NCBI RefSeq assembly: GCF_006376685.1
Contig: NZ_VEWL01000001.1
Span: 747,869-811,868 of the forward strand
Source of the DNA: Ochrobactrum teleogrylli
Lineage (GTDB): Bacteria; Pseudomonadota; Alphaproteobacteria; Rhizobiales; Rhizobiaceae
Direction of reading: 5' to 3'
DNA: 64,000 bases
The position numbers were made by a program, and so were the translations under genes. Positions within the stretch are counted from its first letter, which is position 1, and each line of letters starts with the position of its first letter. This document shows, piece after piece, positions 56,234 to 64,000 of this stretch. Under the pieces are notes generated by a model, which was not told the DNA's origin, ran no database searches, and saw only the letters and a program-made list of their open reading frames with translations.

Positions 56234-56902
56234 ATGCGTTACGAATCTTCCAATGAGTCCATCGCTGAAAGCTGCTATCGCCGCATTCGGACCGATATTA
56301 TCTTCGGGCGGCTGGCGCCTGCGCAGCGGTTGCGGCTGGAAAGCCTGAAGGATTCCTACGACACCAGCGTGAGCACGTTGCGCGAAATCCTCAACCGGCT
56401 GTCATCGGAAGGATTTGTCGTTGCCGAAGGCCAGCGCGGCTTCGAAGTCGCGCCCATGTCGGATGCCGATCTCAAGGAAATCGCTGCATTGCGCCTGTTG
56501 CTCGAAACCCACGCGCTGGAGCAATCCTTCGCTTTCGGCGGGATGGATTGGGAGGCGCAACTGGTCTCCGCGCACTACAAGCTTTCGCGGATGGAGCAGA
56601 TCATGGCGTCAGGCGACGCCAGCCGGGCGGAAGAATGGAAACGCTATGACTGGGAGTTTCATCAGGCGCTAATTTCCGCCTGCGGTTCAAGATTGCTGAT
56701 GGAAACCCACGCCACCGTCTTCGACAAATATCTGCGCTATCAGATGGTTGCGCTGTCCTATCGCGGCGATGTCGCCGAAAAGGAACACAAGCAATTGCTC
56801 GACGCTGCGCTAGCGCGCAATGCGACCGAAGCAAAAGCTATTCTTATCAAGCACATAGATGGCGGCGTCCAACATGCGCTGGCCGGGGGCACCCTGCCCT
56901 GA
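56234..56902 (+). CDS. GntR-family regulator, FCD/FadR-like (copy 1)
   Basis: 222 residues. Winged helix in the first 70 residues (SLKDSYDTSVSTLREILNRL; EGFVVAEGQRGFEV) and an FCD domain with metal-site histidines (ETHALEQSF; YDWEFHQALISACGSRLL). It is highly similar to the next gene (copy 2). Divergent from dmpA. Probable targets: dmpA, the ABC/aroQ genes or both. Confidence 0.9.
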   Translation: MRYESSNESIAESCYRRIRTDIIFGRLAPAQRLRLESLKDSYDTSVSTLREILNRLSSEGFVVAEGQRGFEVAPMSDADLKEIAALRLLLETHALEQSFAFGGMDWEAQLVSAHYKLSRMEQIMASGDASRAEEWKRYDWEFHQALISACGSRLLMETHATVFDKYLRYQMVALSYRGDVAEKEHKQLLDAALARNATEAKAILIKHIDGGVQHALAGGTLP

Positions 56903-56947
56903 TTTGCCACTGCCGTTGATCGTGACCGCCACGGAAAAGGAAGCACC

Positions 56948-57622
56948 ATGCTGCGGGAAGAAAGCGCACCCACCGAAACCGTCAGCGATGTAGTTTTCCG
57001 GCAGATCCGCAAGGACATCATCTCCGGGACATTACCGCCACGGGCCAAGATCAAGCTGGAACAGGCAAAGCAGCGCTATTCGATCAGCGTCTCGTCGCTG
57101 CGCGAGATCCTCAACCGGCTGACCACGGAAAATCTGGTCGTCGCTGAAGGGCAGCGCGGTTTTGAAGTGAGCCCGGCTTCCCGCAAGGAGCTTGAGGAAC
57201 TGGCCGATCTGCGCTCGGTTCTCGAAACCCACGCCATCGGGCTTTCCTTCGCGGTCGGCGATCTGGAATGGGAAGGGCGTATCGTTGCGGCCCACCACAA
57301 GCTCGCCGCTGCGGAAAGAGTGCTGCTTGCGGGCGATGCATCGCGCACCATCGACTGGGTGCGTTACGACTGGGAGTTTCATCAGGCCATCGTCTCGGCA
57401 TGCGATTCGCAAACATTGCTGACGGCGCTGTCCTCGGTGTTCGACCGCTTTTTGCGCTATCACATGCTGGCGCAGACCTTTCGCGGACGGCCCGTCGTGG
57501 ATGACCACAAATTGCTATTCGAACTGGCCGTGGCACGCGATGTCGAAGGCGCGCAAGCCGTTGTGCGCCGCCATATCCAGAGCGGCATGGATCATATTCT
57601 CAAAAGCGGGCGCATCGTCTGA
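56948..57622 (+). CDS. GntR-family regulator, FCD/FadR-like (copy 2)
   Basis: 224 residues, same domain order as copy 1; the two share blocks such as SLREILNRLT, VAEGQRGFEVSP, ETHAIGLSF and RYDWEFHQAIVSACDSQ. Only 45 bp separate them, so they arose by tandem duplication. The region just after it (57660-57790) precedes the ABC operon and contains a CATATG-centred near-palindrome that could be its site. Confidence 0.9.
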   Translation: MLREESAPTETVSDVVFRQIRKDIISGTLPPRAKIKLEQAKQRYSISVSSLREILNRLTTENLVVAEGQRGFEVSPASRKELEELADLRSVLETHAIGLSFAVGDLEWEGRIVAAHHKLAAAERVLLAGDASRTIDWVRYDWEFHQAIVSACDSQTLLTALSSVFDRFLRYHMLAQTFRGRPVVDDHKLLFELAVARDVEGAQAVVRRHIQSGMDHILKSGRIV

Positions 57623-57812
57623 ACCGCATTCGCTCGTACATATCCGTCGGTTGTCTGTCGGAAAAATGCGTTTTGTGCAAAATACAAAATCTCATATGAT
57701 TTTTATAAACTCGGTTGATTTGCCAAGCATCATCTGACAAAAATATACTCATACGGCCATCTGATCCACGGGAGAGGATCGACAGAGCGCCAGTTTTTGG
57801 GAGGAGGAACGA

Positions 57813-58643
57813 ATGTTTAAATCGATGCTGACACGTCGCAACATGATGCTGGGTGCGGCGGCGCTGGTTGCCGCCGCCGGGATGACCAAGCCCGCATCCG
57901 CCATCACGCCAGAGGAAATCAAGGCGCGCGGCAAGCTGATCGTTGGTATTCAGGGCGACAATCCGCCATGGGGTTTCGTGACGAGCGCTGGCCAGCAGGA
58001 CGGTCTTGACGCCGATATCGCCAATCTGTTCGGCAAGGAACTGGGCGTGCCGGTCGAATTCGTACCGCTCGAAGTCAACAACCGCATTCCCGCGCTGACC
58101 ACCGGTCGCGTCGACGTGCTGTTCGCAACCATGGCGATGCTGCCGGAACGCGCCAAGGCGGTACAGTTCAGCAAGCCCTATGTGGCCAATGCCATTGTGC
58201 TGATCGGCCCGAAATCCATGTCGATCAAGACCAATGAAGATATGGCCAATCTCACCATCGCGGTTGCGAAGGGCGCTGCGCAGGACACGCAGGTGACCAA
58301 GAACGCACCATCCAGCGCCACCATCCGCCGCTATGACGGCGATGCGCCAAGCGTTCAGGCTCTGGCTTCGGGTCAGGTGCAGGCATTGGGCGGAAACATC
58401 TTCTACATGGACCGCGTCGAAAAGGCCCGTCCGGGCGAATTCGAAAACAAGCTGGAATTCCAGAAGCTCTATAACGGCGCCTGCACGCGTCTGGGCGAAA
58501 AGGAACTCAACGCCGCCATCAACAGCTTCATCGACAAGATCAAGGACAATGGCGAGCTGAAGAAAATCTACGACAAGTGGATGAAGGTGCCGGTTCCGGA
58601 ATTCCCGGAAAAGCTTGAAGGCGTTTCCTTCACGGCGAACTGA
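57813..58643 (+). CDS. Polar-amino-acid-type ABC substrate-binding protein
   Basis: 276 residues. Signal with RRNMMLGAAALVAAAGMTKPASA (Tat-like), then KARGKLIVGIQGDNPPWGFV, a family-3 solute-binding protein. GGGAGGAGGAACG precedes the ATG. Forms an importer with the permeases at 59375 and 60054 and the ATPase at 60722. aroQ lies between, suggesting an aromatic-precursor ligand such as quinate or shikimate (inference). Confidence 0.92.
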   Translation: MFKSMLTRRNMMLGAAALVAAAGMTKPASAITPEEIKARGKLIVGIQGDNPPWGFVTSAGQQDGLDADIANLFGKELGVPVEFVPLEVNNRIPALTTGRVDVLFATMAMLPERAKAVQFSKPYVANAIVLIGPKSMSIKTNEDMANLTIAVAKGAAQDTQVTKNAPSSATIRRYDGDAPSVQALASGQVQALGGNIFYMDRVEKARPGEFENKLEFQKLYNGACTRLGEKELNAAINSFIDKIKDNGELKKIYDKWMKVPVPEFPEKLEGVSFTAN

Positions 58644-58676
58644 TAATTCAGCGATCCTGATTGCGGACGCTGGCTA

Positions 58677-58732
58677 AAAAGCATTCCCGGCAAAAGCGCG
58701 AAGCCGCTTTGCGTTCAAATGCATAAAAACAA
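58677..58732. repeat. Half-length RIME-like intergenic repeat
   Basis: AGCATTCCCGGCAAAAGCGC, GAAGCCGCTTTGCG and TGCATAAAAACAA match, block by block, the reverse complement of the right half of the 44858-44961 element. Located between the binding-protein and aroQ genes. Confidence 0.6.
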
Positions 58733-58737
58733 GATTT

Positions 58738-58763
58738 GGATTGGCACCGGGGGGCGCCAATCC
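58738..58763 (+). terminator. Hairpin after the half repeat
   Basis: GGATTGGC (58738-58745) pairs with GCCAATCC (58756-58763). No T run; probably an attenuating stem between the binding protein and the distal genes. Confidence 0.5.
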
Positions 58764-58838
58764 GATCCTAAAAACGCCAGCGTCTGCAACCGTTTCCTCA
58801 TGTCGTAAAACGGCTTGCCCGCCGTTTCGGGAAGCACC

Positions 58839-59282
58839 ATGTCCAGAACAATCTTTATCTTGAACGGCCCCAATCTCAATCTGCTCGGCGAGCGGGAGCC
58901 GACAGTCTATGGCACCACGACGCTTGCCGATATTCGCGACCGCGCGACACAGGTGGCCGAGACGCTGGGATTTGCGGTCGATTTTCGCCAGACCAATTTC
59001 GAGGGCGAACTGGTGGAAAGCGTGCATCAGGCGCGCAAAGGAGCCTGCGGCATCATCGTCAATCCCGCGGGCTATACTTTCACGTCGGTCGCCCTACTCG
59101 ATGCGTTGAAAATGTTCGACGGCCCGAAGATCGAGCTGCATATCTCAAACGTCCATGCCCGCGAGAGCATCTACCACAATTCGCTCATTTCGCGTGTCGC
59201 AACCGGCATTCTGATCGGGTTCGGCGCGAATGGGTATGAACTGGCCGTGCAAGCCATGGCCAAAATGGTCGACAAGGACTGA
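58839..59282 (+). CDS. aroQ: AroQ, type II 3-dehydroquinate dehydratase
   Basis: 147 residues from ATG 58839 (the frame opens at 58815). ILNGPNLNLLGEREPTVYG carries the catalytic Arg/Tyr segment; GIIVNPAGYTFTSVALLDAL and ELHISNVHARESIYHNS are the substrate and His motifs of the type II fold. It interconverts 3-dehydroquinate and 3-dehydroshikimate. Placement within an ABC importer and 3.4 kb from pca genes suggests a catabolic copy. Confidence 0.95.
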   Translation: MSRTIFILNGPNLNLLGEREPTVYGTTTLADIRDRATQVAETLGFAVDFRQTNFEGELVESVHQARKGACGIIVNPAGYTFTSVALLDALKMFDGPKIELHISNVHARESIYHNSLISRVATGILIGFGANGYELAVQAMAKMVDKD

Positions 59283-59374
59283 CCGACAAACATCTGGCAA
59301 GCCGCGCCGGTCAATCGGAGCAAGAGAGCAACGGCGATCTCGCCGCGCCTTGATAAAAACAGACAGAGCGAACG

Positions 59375-60043
59375 ATGAATTATACTCTGGATTTCACGCC
59401 GGTCATCGATGGCCTCCCCAACCTGCTGCTTGCCTGTCTGGGCACCTTTACCCTGGCCATATTCGGCATGTTGCTGGCAATCGTCATCGGCATTGGCGGT
59501 GTTCTGCTGCGCGGTTCGCGCTACTGGTTTTTGCGATGGCTGGTCATCGGCTTTGTCGAACTCATCCGCAACACGCCCTTTCTCGTCCAGATATTCTTCA
59601 TCTATTTCGCTCTGCCGCTGGCCGGTGTCCGGCTCGACCCGACGCCGACCGCCATCATTGCGCTCGGCATCAATGGCGGCGCCTATGCCATCGAAATCAT
59701 TCGTGGCGGTGTTCAATCCATTCCGAAAGGCCAGATCGAGGCGGGCATCGCGCTTGGTCTGCATAAGGCGCAGGTCTTCCGATTGATCGTGCTGAAACCG
59801 GCCTTGCGGGCAATTTTCCCATCGCTGACCAGCCAGTTCATCCTGTTGACGCTGACGACCAGCATCGCCTCGGCAATCTCGGCCTATGAACTGACCTCAG
59901 TAGCCCAGCGCATCGAATCCGACAGCTTCCGCAGCTTCGAGGTCTATTTCACCGTCACGGCGTTCTATCTGGTGATTTCCTGGGTCATGATGCGCCTCTT
60001 CTCCTTCATTTCGGCGCGCTATTTCGCCTATCCGGTCAAGTAG
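59375..60043 (+). CDS. Polar-amino-acid-type ABC permease 1
   Basis: 222 residues, HisM/GlnP type: GLPNLLLACLGTFTLAIFGM at the first helix, ELIRNTPFLVQIFFIYFALP and the coupling loop EAGIALGLHKAQVFRLIVL. Starts ~90 bp after aroQ; 10 bp before permease 2. Confidence 0.92.
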   Translation: MNYTLDFTPVIDGLPNLLLACLGTFTLAIFGMLLAIVIGIGGVLLRGSRYWFLRWLVIGFVELIRNTPFLVQIFFIYFALPLAGVRLDPTPTAIIALGINGGAYAIEIIRGGVQSIPKGQIEAGIALGLHKAQVFRLIVLKPALRAIFPSLTSQFILLTLTTSIASAISAYELTSVAQRIESDSFRSFEVYFTVTAFYLVISWVMMRLFSFISARYFAYPVK

Positions 60044-60053
60044 GAGCATTCCC

Positions 60054-60695
60054 ATGGGTCACGATGAATTCGTCTTCCTGCTGATCGGATTGAAGTGGAC
60101 GGTCGCGCTCTCCGCCGTGGGCTTCGTCTGCGGCTGCACGGCCGGTCTTGGCATTGCCTTGCTTCGCACATCGGGCTTTCCTGTGCTGGAACGATTGACC
60201 GCTGGCTATATCGCGGTCTTTCAGGGCACGCCGCTCCTGATGCAGCTCTTCGTCGTCTATTATGGCCTTGCACTGATCGGGCTGAAACTCGATGCATGGC
60301 TGGCCGTCGCCATCGGCCTGAGCCTGCATGCCAGCGCCTATCTTGGCGAAATCTGGCGCGGCTCGATTGAGGCGGTTCCCAAGGGGCAGATGGAGGCCGC
60401 GAAAGCGCTGAGCCTTCGCTATTTCTGGCGCATGAAGGATGTAATCCTGCCGCAGGCGATCCGCATTTCGCTGCCCGCCACCATCGGCTTTCTGGTGCAG
60501 CTTATCAAGGGAACGTCGCTTGCCTCCATCGTCGGCTTCACCGAGCTGACACGGGCTGGCAACATCATTTCGAACCAGATTTTCGAGCCGCTCACTGTCT
60601 TCGGCATTGTGGGCATTCTCTACTTCCTGATGTGCTGCCCGCTGACGATCTTCGGCGCGCATCTTGAACGTAAATTTGCCGCGTCGAGCCGCTGA
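60054..60695 (+). CDS. Polar-amino-acid-type ABC permease 2
   Basis: 213 residues of the same family: [38 protein letters not shown] and [21 protein letters not shown]. Forms a heterodimer with permease 1. GGAG lies 8 bases before ATG. Confidence 0.92.
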   Translation: MGHDEFVFLLIGLKWTVALSAVGFVCGCTAGLGIALLRTSGFPVLERLTAGYIAVFQGTPLLMQLFVVYYGLALIGLKLDAWLAVAIGLSLHASAYLGEIWRGSIEAVPKGQMEAAKALSLRYFWRMKDVILPQAIRISLPATIGFLVQLIKGTSLASIVGFTELTRAGNIISNQIFEPLTVFGIVGILYFLMCCPLTIFGAHLERKFAASSR

Positions 60696-60721
60696 GCCTG
60701 AACCATGCCCGGAGTGACCCG

Positions 60722-61486
60722 ATGATCCACCAGCCATCCGCCGATCCTTCCGAAGCGATGATCCGCTTGCAGAATGTCGAGAAATGGTATGGCAATTTTC
60801 AAGCCTTGCACGATGTCAATCTGGCGGTGCGCAAGGGAGAAAAGATCGTTCTCTGCGGTCCCTCCGGCAGTGGAAAATCCACGCTCATCCGCTGCATCAA
60901 TCATCTCGAAACCTACCAGAAGGGTGAAATCCACGTTGGCGGCATTTTGCTCGGCCATGCGGGCAAAACCATCGATGCGGTGCGCCGTGAGGTCGGTATG
61001 GTGTTTCAGCAGTTCAATCTGTTCCCGCATCTCACCGTGCTGCAAAACTGCATGCTGGCGCCCATGCGCTCGCTTGGAGCCAGCAAGGCCGATGCGGAAA
61101 AAAGCGCCAGGGCGCTTCTGGACCGGGTGAAAATTCTCGAGCAGGCCGATAAATATCCGTCGCAGCTTTCGGGCGGCCAGCAACAGCGCGTTGCGATTGC
61201 GCGAGCGCTCTGCATGAAGCCGAAGGTCATGCTCTTCGATGAACCGACCTCGGCCCTTGATCCGGAAATGGTCAAGGAAGTGCTCGACACGATGGTCAGC
61301 CTTGCCGAAGAAGGCATGACGATGATCTGCGTCACCCATGAAATGGGTTTTGCCCGTCAGGTGGCCGACCGCGTGATCTTCATGGCCGAAGGCGCGATTA
61401 TTGAACAGGCGTCCCCGGACGAATTCTTCGCCAATCCGAAGCAGGAACGCACGCGCAAATTTCTGGGCGAACTATTGCACCACTAG
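60722..61486 (+). CDS. Polar-amino-acid-type ABC ATPase (GlnQ class)
   Basis: 254 residues. Walker [11 protein letters not shown]-loop FQQFNLFPH, signature [15 protein letters not shown], Walker [16 protein letters not shown]-loop [10 protein letters not shown]. The stop codon (TAG, 61484-61486) is formed by the first bases of the inverted repeat at 61483, so the end of the reading frame is set by the repeat. Confidence 0.94.
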   Translation: MIHQPSADPSEAMIRLQNVEKWYGNFQALHDVNLAVRKGEKIVLCGPSGSGKSTLIRCINHLETYQKGEIHVGGILLGHAGKTIDAVRREVGMVFQQFNLFPHLTVLQNCMLAPMRSLGASKADAEKSARALLDRVKILEQADKYPSQLSGGQQQRVAIARALCMKPKVMLFDEPTSALDPEMVKEVLDTMVSLAEEGMTMICVTHEMGFARQVADRVIFMAEGAIIEQASPDEFFANPKQERTRKFLGELLHH

Positions 61487-61557
61487 TGGTCTGATTCCAA
61501 CATCTGCATCCCTCGGTTCACGCGCTGAGCAAATGTTGGAATCAAAAAGACCACTAG
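61483..61557. repeat. Long inverted repeat A (CTAGTGGT ... ACCACTAG)
   Basis: Arms CTAGTGGTCTGATTCCAACAT and ATGTTGGAATC-AAAAAG-ACCACTAG enclose a central part with GCATCCCTCGGTTCACGCG. 75 bp. It overlaps the stop codon of the ABC ATPase gene. As a transcript it would form a strong hairpin and may terminate the operon. Confidence 0.8.
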
Positions 61558-61570
61558 CAAGTATATGTAT

Positions 61571-61648
61571 CTAGTGGATTTTTCGAATTTGACGTTTGAA
61601 ACAGCATCTATGTCAGCCGGGATTCAAACGTCAAATTCAATCCACTAG
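61571..61648. repeat. Long inverted repeat B (CTAGTGGAT ... ATCCACTAG)
   Basis: 78 bp. Arms CTAGTGGATTTTTCGAATTTG and GTCAAATTCAATCCACTAG, with inner GACGTTTGAA/TTCAAACGTC. Both repeats start CTAGTGG and end CCACTAG but differ inside. It ends 3 bp before the pcaQ stop (61651). Confidence 0.8.
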
Positions 61649-61650
61649 CC

Positions 61651-62592
61651 TCATTGCAGTCTGCTTGTGGACGAGCGGGACAGAGACGCGCCGGACACAT
61701 CGCGCAATATCTGGATAAGCATTTGCAGCGCCCCGGAGCTGACCGTATCCGTCCGCATTGTCAGACCAACCGGCCCGACAGTCTCGCTGGTATCGATCGG
61801 TAACATGACCAGTTTGCCTTCCGCCACATCGCGCGCCACGACACCTTCGGAAATGATCCAGATTGCATCGCTCTCGCGAACGAAAGCGCGCCCGAAAGCA
61901 TCCGACACGGTTTCAACCTGAATGGGCAGCGCGCCAATGCCGTTGGCAATCAGCAACCGCTCCACAAAAGGACGGATGATCGAATTTTGCGTCGGCATCA
62001 GCACCGGATAATCCGCCAGATGGTCGAAGACGGGTCGCCCGTCGGTCAGCGGATGCCCTGCCCGGACCAGAAACCGCACCTGCTCGGAATAGAGGTGTTC
62101 GAAGGAAAAGCCGGTCATCTTTTCCGGCGCGGCCAGACGCCCGACAACCAAATCGAGATCGCCGACGCGCAACTGCTCCAGCAAAACCGCATTCTCGCCC
62201 GTCACGATCTTCACGCGGCTGCCCGCCTTTTCCGCCAGAAACAGGCTCATGGCCTTGGGCATGATGCGTGTGGAAACTGTCGGCAAGGCGCCGACACGAA
62301 TGGGCGGGCCGGAACCGTCGAGCTCCTGCGAGACCGAATCCAGCCCCTGCCGCAAGGCCGTCAGCGCCGTACCCGCATGGCGCAGGAATACCTCGCCAAA
62401 CCGCGTAATACGAATGCCGCGACCGTCGCGCTCCAGAACCGGAACGCCCAGCACCTCCTCCAGCTCACGGATAGTTTTGGTGACGGCGGGCTGGCTGATA
62501 TTCAAAATCTCCGACGCCTTGACCACGCTCTTCTGCCGCGCCACTTCAACAAAGGTGTGCAGATGGCGAAACTTGATCCTGTTTCCGATCAC
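61651..62592 (-). CDS. pcaQ: PcaQ, LysR-type activator of the pca operon
   Basis: 313 residues from a GTG at 62592. It begins IKFRHLHTFVEVARQKSVVK, with HTH AILNISQPAVTKTIRELEEV-type sequence (ASEILNISQPAVTKTIRELE) and a LysR substrate domain. It is divergent from pcaD, the fixed PcaQ arrangement in rhizobia and Agrobacterium, where beta-carboxy-cis,cis-muconate or its lactone is the co-inducer. The PcaQ box lies 8 bp before the start. Confidence 0.93.
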   Translation of the reverse strand: MIGNRIKFRHLHTFVEVARQKSVVKASEILNISQPAVTKTIRELEEVLGVPVLERDGRGIRITRFGEVFLRHAGTALTALRQGLDSVSQELDGSGPPIRVGALPTVSTRIMPKAMSLFLAEKAGSRVKIVTGENAVLLEQLRVGDLDLVVGRLAAPEKMTGFSFEHLYSEQVRFLVRAGHPLTDGRPVFDHLADYPVLMPTQNSIIRPFVERLLIANGIGALPIQVETVSDAFGRAFVRESDAIWIISEGVVARDVAEGKLVMLPIDTSETVGPVGLTMRTDTVSSGALQMLIQILRDVSGASLSRSSTSRLQ

Positions 62593-62599
62593 TTATTGG

Positions 62600-62615
62600 A
62601 TAACCTATGAGTTAT
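62600..62615. promoter_or_regulatory. PcaQ-binding box
   Basis: ATAACC-TATG-AGTTAT agrees with the rhizobial PcaQ consensus ATAACC-N4-GGTTAA in the left half and mostly in the right. It is 72 bp before pcaD and 8 bp before pcaQ, suited to activation of pcaD and autoregulation. Confidence 0.75.
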
Positions 62616-62687
62616 GTTTTAGACTGATAATATCATTTTACTTAACCAATTGGAAAGCGCAACAGTGCTGATCAAGAGGAGAAAGCC

Positions 62688-63485
62688 GTGCAGTTCGCAA
62701 ACGTCAACGATATCGTCCTTCACTATGATTTGCAGTGGAGTGGTGATGAAAAGCCCGTTCTGGTTTTCATCAATTCACTGGGAACCGACCTGCGCATCTG
62801 GGATGACGTGAGGGCGAAGCTCGGCAACGATATCCCGACGCTGGTTTACGACAAGCGCGGGCACGGCCTTTCCGATATCGGCAATACGCCCTACAGCATC
62901 GAACTTCTGGCGCAGGATCTGATCGCGCTTTTGGAAAAACTGTCGATCCGCAGCGTGGTTCTGTGCGGCCTTTCGGTCGGCGGACTGATTGCGCAGGGCG
63001 TTTATGCCGCCCGTCCCGATCTCGTCGCGGGTCTGGTCCTGTCCAACACCGCCCACAAGATTGGCACCGCGGAGATGTGGAACGCCCGCATCGACGCCAT
63101 TATGCAAAACGGTCTTGCCAGCATTCTCGACGGCACGATGCCGCGCTGGTTCACAGACGATTTCCGCAAGCCGGACAATGACGCCTTCCGCGCCTATTGC
63201 AACATGTTCGTGCGCCAGCCACTCGATGGCTATGCGGCAACCTGCGCAGCCCTGCGCGATGCGGATTTCACGCAAGCGGCCAAGGCGATTGCCGTGCCCG
63301 TGCTTTGTGTCGTCGGCGATCAGGATGGCGCAACACCGCCAGCGCTCGTCAAGGAACTGGCAAGCCTCGTGCCCGGCGCGCATTTCGCTGAAATTGCGCA
63401 TAGCGGCCACATACCCTGCGTTGAACAGCCAGACGCCTATGTCTCGCTGTTGCGCGATTTTCTTTCAACCCGACTTTCAAATTAA
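62688..63485 (+). CDS. pcaD: PcaD, 3-oxoadipate enol-lactonase
   Basis: 265 residues from GTG 62688, with AAGAGGAG 8 bases upstream. Alpha/beta-hydrolase: oxyanion region FINSLGTDLRIW, nucleophile elbow GLSVGG and catalytic His in HSGHIPCVEQPD. Converts enol-lactone to beta-ketoadipate. First gene of pcaDCH(G) under PcaQ. Confidence 0.95.
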   Translation: MQFANVNDIVLHYDLQWSGDEKPVLVFINSLGTDLRIWDDVRAKLGNDIPTLVYDKRGHGLSDIGNTPYSIELLAQDLIALLEKLSIRSVVLCGLSVGGLIAQGVYAARPDLVAGLVLSNTAHKIGTAEMWNARIDAIMQNGLASILDGTMPRWFTDDFRKPDNDAFRAYCNMFVRQPLDGYAATCAALRDADFTQAAKAIAVPVLCVVGDQDGATPPALVKELASLVPGAHFAEIAHSGHIPCVEQPDAYVSLLRDFLSTRLSN

Positions 63486-63506
63486 GCTTCCACAGGGAGA
63501 ATAGCC

Positions 63507-63914
63507 ATGGGTGACACTGTCGAGCGCTCCGAGCGTTACAAGCTTGGAATGAGCGTCCGTCGCTCGGTTCTGGGCGATGCGCATGTGGACCGGGCATCGA
63601 AGGCTGCCACGGGACTTGATGCGCCCTTTCAGGAGCTTATTACCGAAACGGCATGGGGAACGGTCTGGTCGCGTCCGCAATGGACAAAGCGCGAGCGCTC
63701 CATGGTGACGATTGCGCTTCTGGCCGCTCTTGGCCAGGACGATGAAGTTGCAATGCATATCCGCGCCACGAAAAATACGGGCGCAACCAAGGAAGACATC
63801 TGCGAAGCTCTGCTGCATGTTGCGATTTATGCGGGCGTGCCTGCATCGAACCATGCGTTCAAGATCGCCAAACAGACCTACGCGCAGATGGAAGCGGAGG
63901 AAGCCGAGAAATGA
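63507..63914 (+). CDS. pcaC: PcaC, 4-carboxymuconolactone decarboxylase
   Basis: 135 residues of the AhpD-like CMD family: RRSVLGDAHVDRASKAATG near the start and the active-site region HIRATKNTGATKEDICEALL with IYAGVPASNHAFKIAKQTY. Follows pcaD by 21 bp and its TGA overlaps the pcaH start. Confidence 0.96.
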   Translation: MGDTVERSERYKLGMSVRRSVLGDAHVDRASKAATGLDAPFQELITETAWGTVWSRPQWTKRERSMVTIALLAALGQDDEVAMHIRATKNTGATKEDICEALLHVAIYAGVPASNHAFKIAKQTYAQMEAEEAEK

Positions 63915-64000
63915 AAAACACACCGCCGGAAACGAGCCCTTTTTTCGCTCGTGATCTCACCATGCATCCACCGGCCTATACGCCGTGGTACAAGACATCC
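63911..64000 (+). CDS. pcaH: PcaH, protocatechuate 3,4-dioxygenase beta subunit, N-terminal fragment
   Basis: ATG at 63911 overlaps the pcaC stop (ATGA). The thirty visible codons give MKNTPPETSPFFARDLT, then MHPPAYTPWYKTS, which resembles the start of PcaH (the Y-T-P-x-Y-K-T segment). The gene runs off the window, so no catalytic residues are visible. Confidence 0.85.
   Translation, partial: MKNTPPETSPFFARDLTMHPPAYTPWYKTS

Noticed and set aside
1-64000. CRISPR array, IS element or prophage
   Set aside because: No regularly spaced repeat, transposase or phage gene could be seen; the repeats present are short intergenic palindromes.

Overview
The window is from an alphaproteobacterium of the Brucella/Ochrobactrum group. 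Three signs point there: a dmpA gene (54811-55941) whose product matches what I remember of the Ochrobactrum anthropi aminopeptidase DmpA, including the Gly249-Ser250 self-cleavage site; two Omp2-type porins with the Brucella-style N-terminus; and Rhizobiales-type regulation (Irr-like box, DctBD with sigma-54, PcaQ, CCUCCUCCC small RNAs, mosaic intergenic repeats). I see no tRNA, rRNA, IS element or CRISPR array. The content is mostly transporter and catabolic operons, typical of the accessory-rich part of a multipartite genome.

Layout. 1-895: start of putA and its divergent Lrp-type activator. 952-5278: EfeUOB-type iron uptake plus a second EfeO-like protein, with an Irr/ICE-like palindrome upstream. 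5640-5808: candidate CCUCCUCCC small RNA. 6208-10730: gcvT-gcvH-gcvP behind a tandem glycine riboswitch. 11152-11525: a 48-residue DUF1127 protein followed by a small RNA with three hairpins, each showing a CUCCUCCC loop. 11540-14536: flavin reductase, RidA and MFS exporter. 14650-21497: a RutR-like operator, a creatininase-family hydrolase, an NMT1-type ABC importer, a cytosine-deaminase-like enzyme, an FAD oxidase and a RutR-like TetR. 21498-30434: RpiR regulator, N-formylglutamate-amidohydrolase-like enzyme, TRAP transporter, glutamine-synthetase-like ligase, aldehyde and alcohol dehydrogenases, readable as a gamma-glutamylation pathway for an amino alcohol or similar amine.

30694-35478: dctD, dctB and dctA with tandem activator sites and a sigma-54 promoter. 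35523-37192: shikimate-dehydrogenase-like gene and a TetR regulator sharing an operator. 37352-42833: a TRAP transporter and its two-component system, with a perfect 20-bp NarL-style palindrome between them. 43197-46012: nitrate/sulfonate-type ABC importer with a mosaic repeat inside the operon, followed by a GntR regulator with two DNA-binding domains. 47410-54678: two divergent Omp2 porins separated by MacAB-like export genes, a response-regulator remnant and a MarR regulator in an AT-rich stretch.

54811-64000: dmpA, twin GntR regulators, a polar-amino-acid-type ABC importer that includes a type II dehydroquinase, two facing hairpin repeats, and pcaQ with pcaDCH running off the end. AroQ plus pca genes suggest that quinate- or shikimate-like compounds are taken up and channelled to protocatechuate and then the beta-ketoadipate pathway; this is inference. 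Almost all long overlapping open frames, including an 886-codon one antisense to gcvP, are shadows of GC-rich genes.
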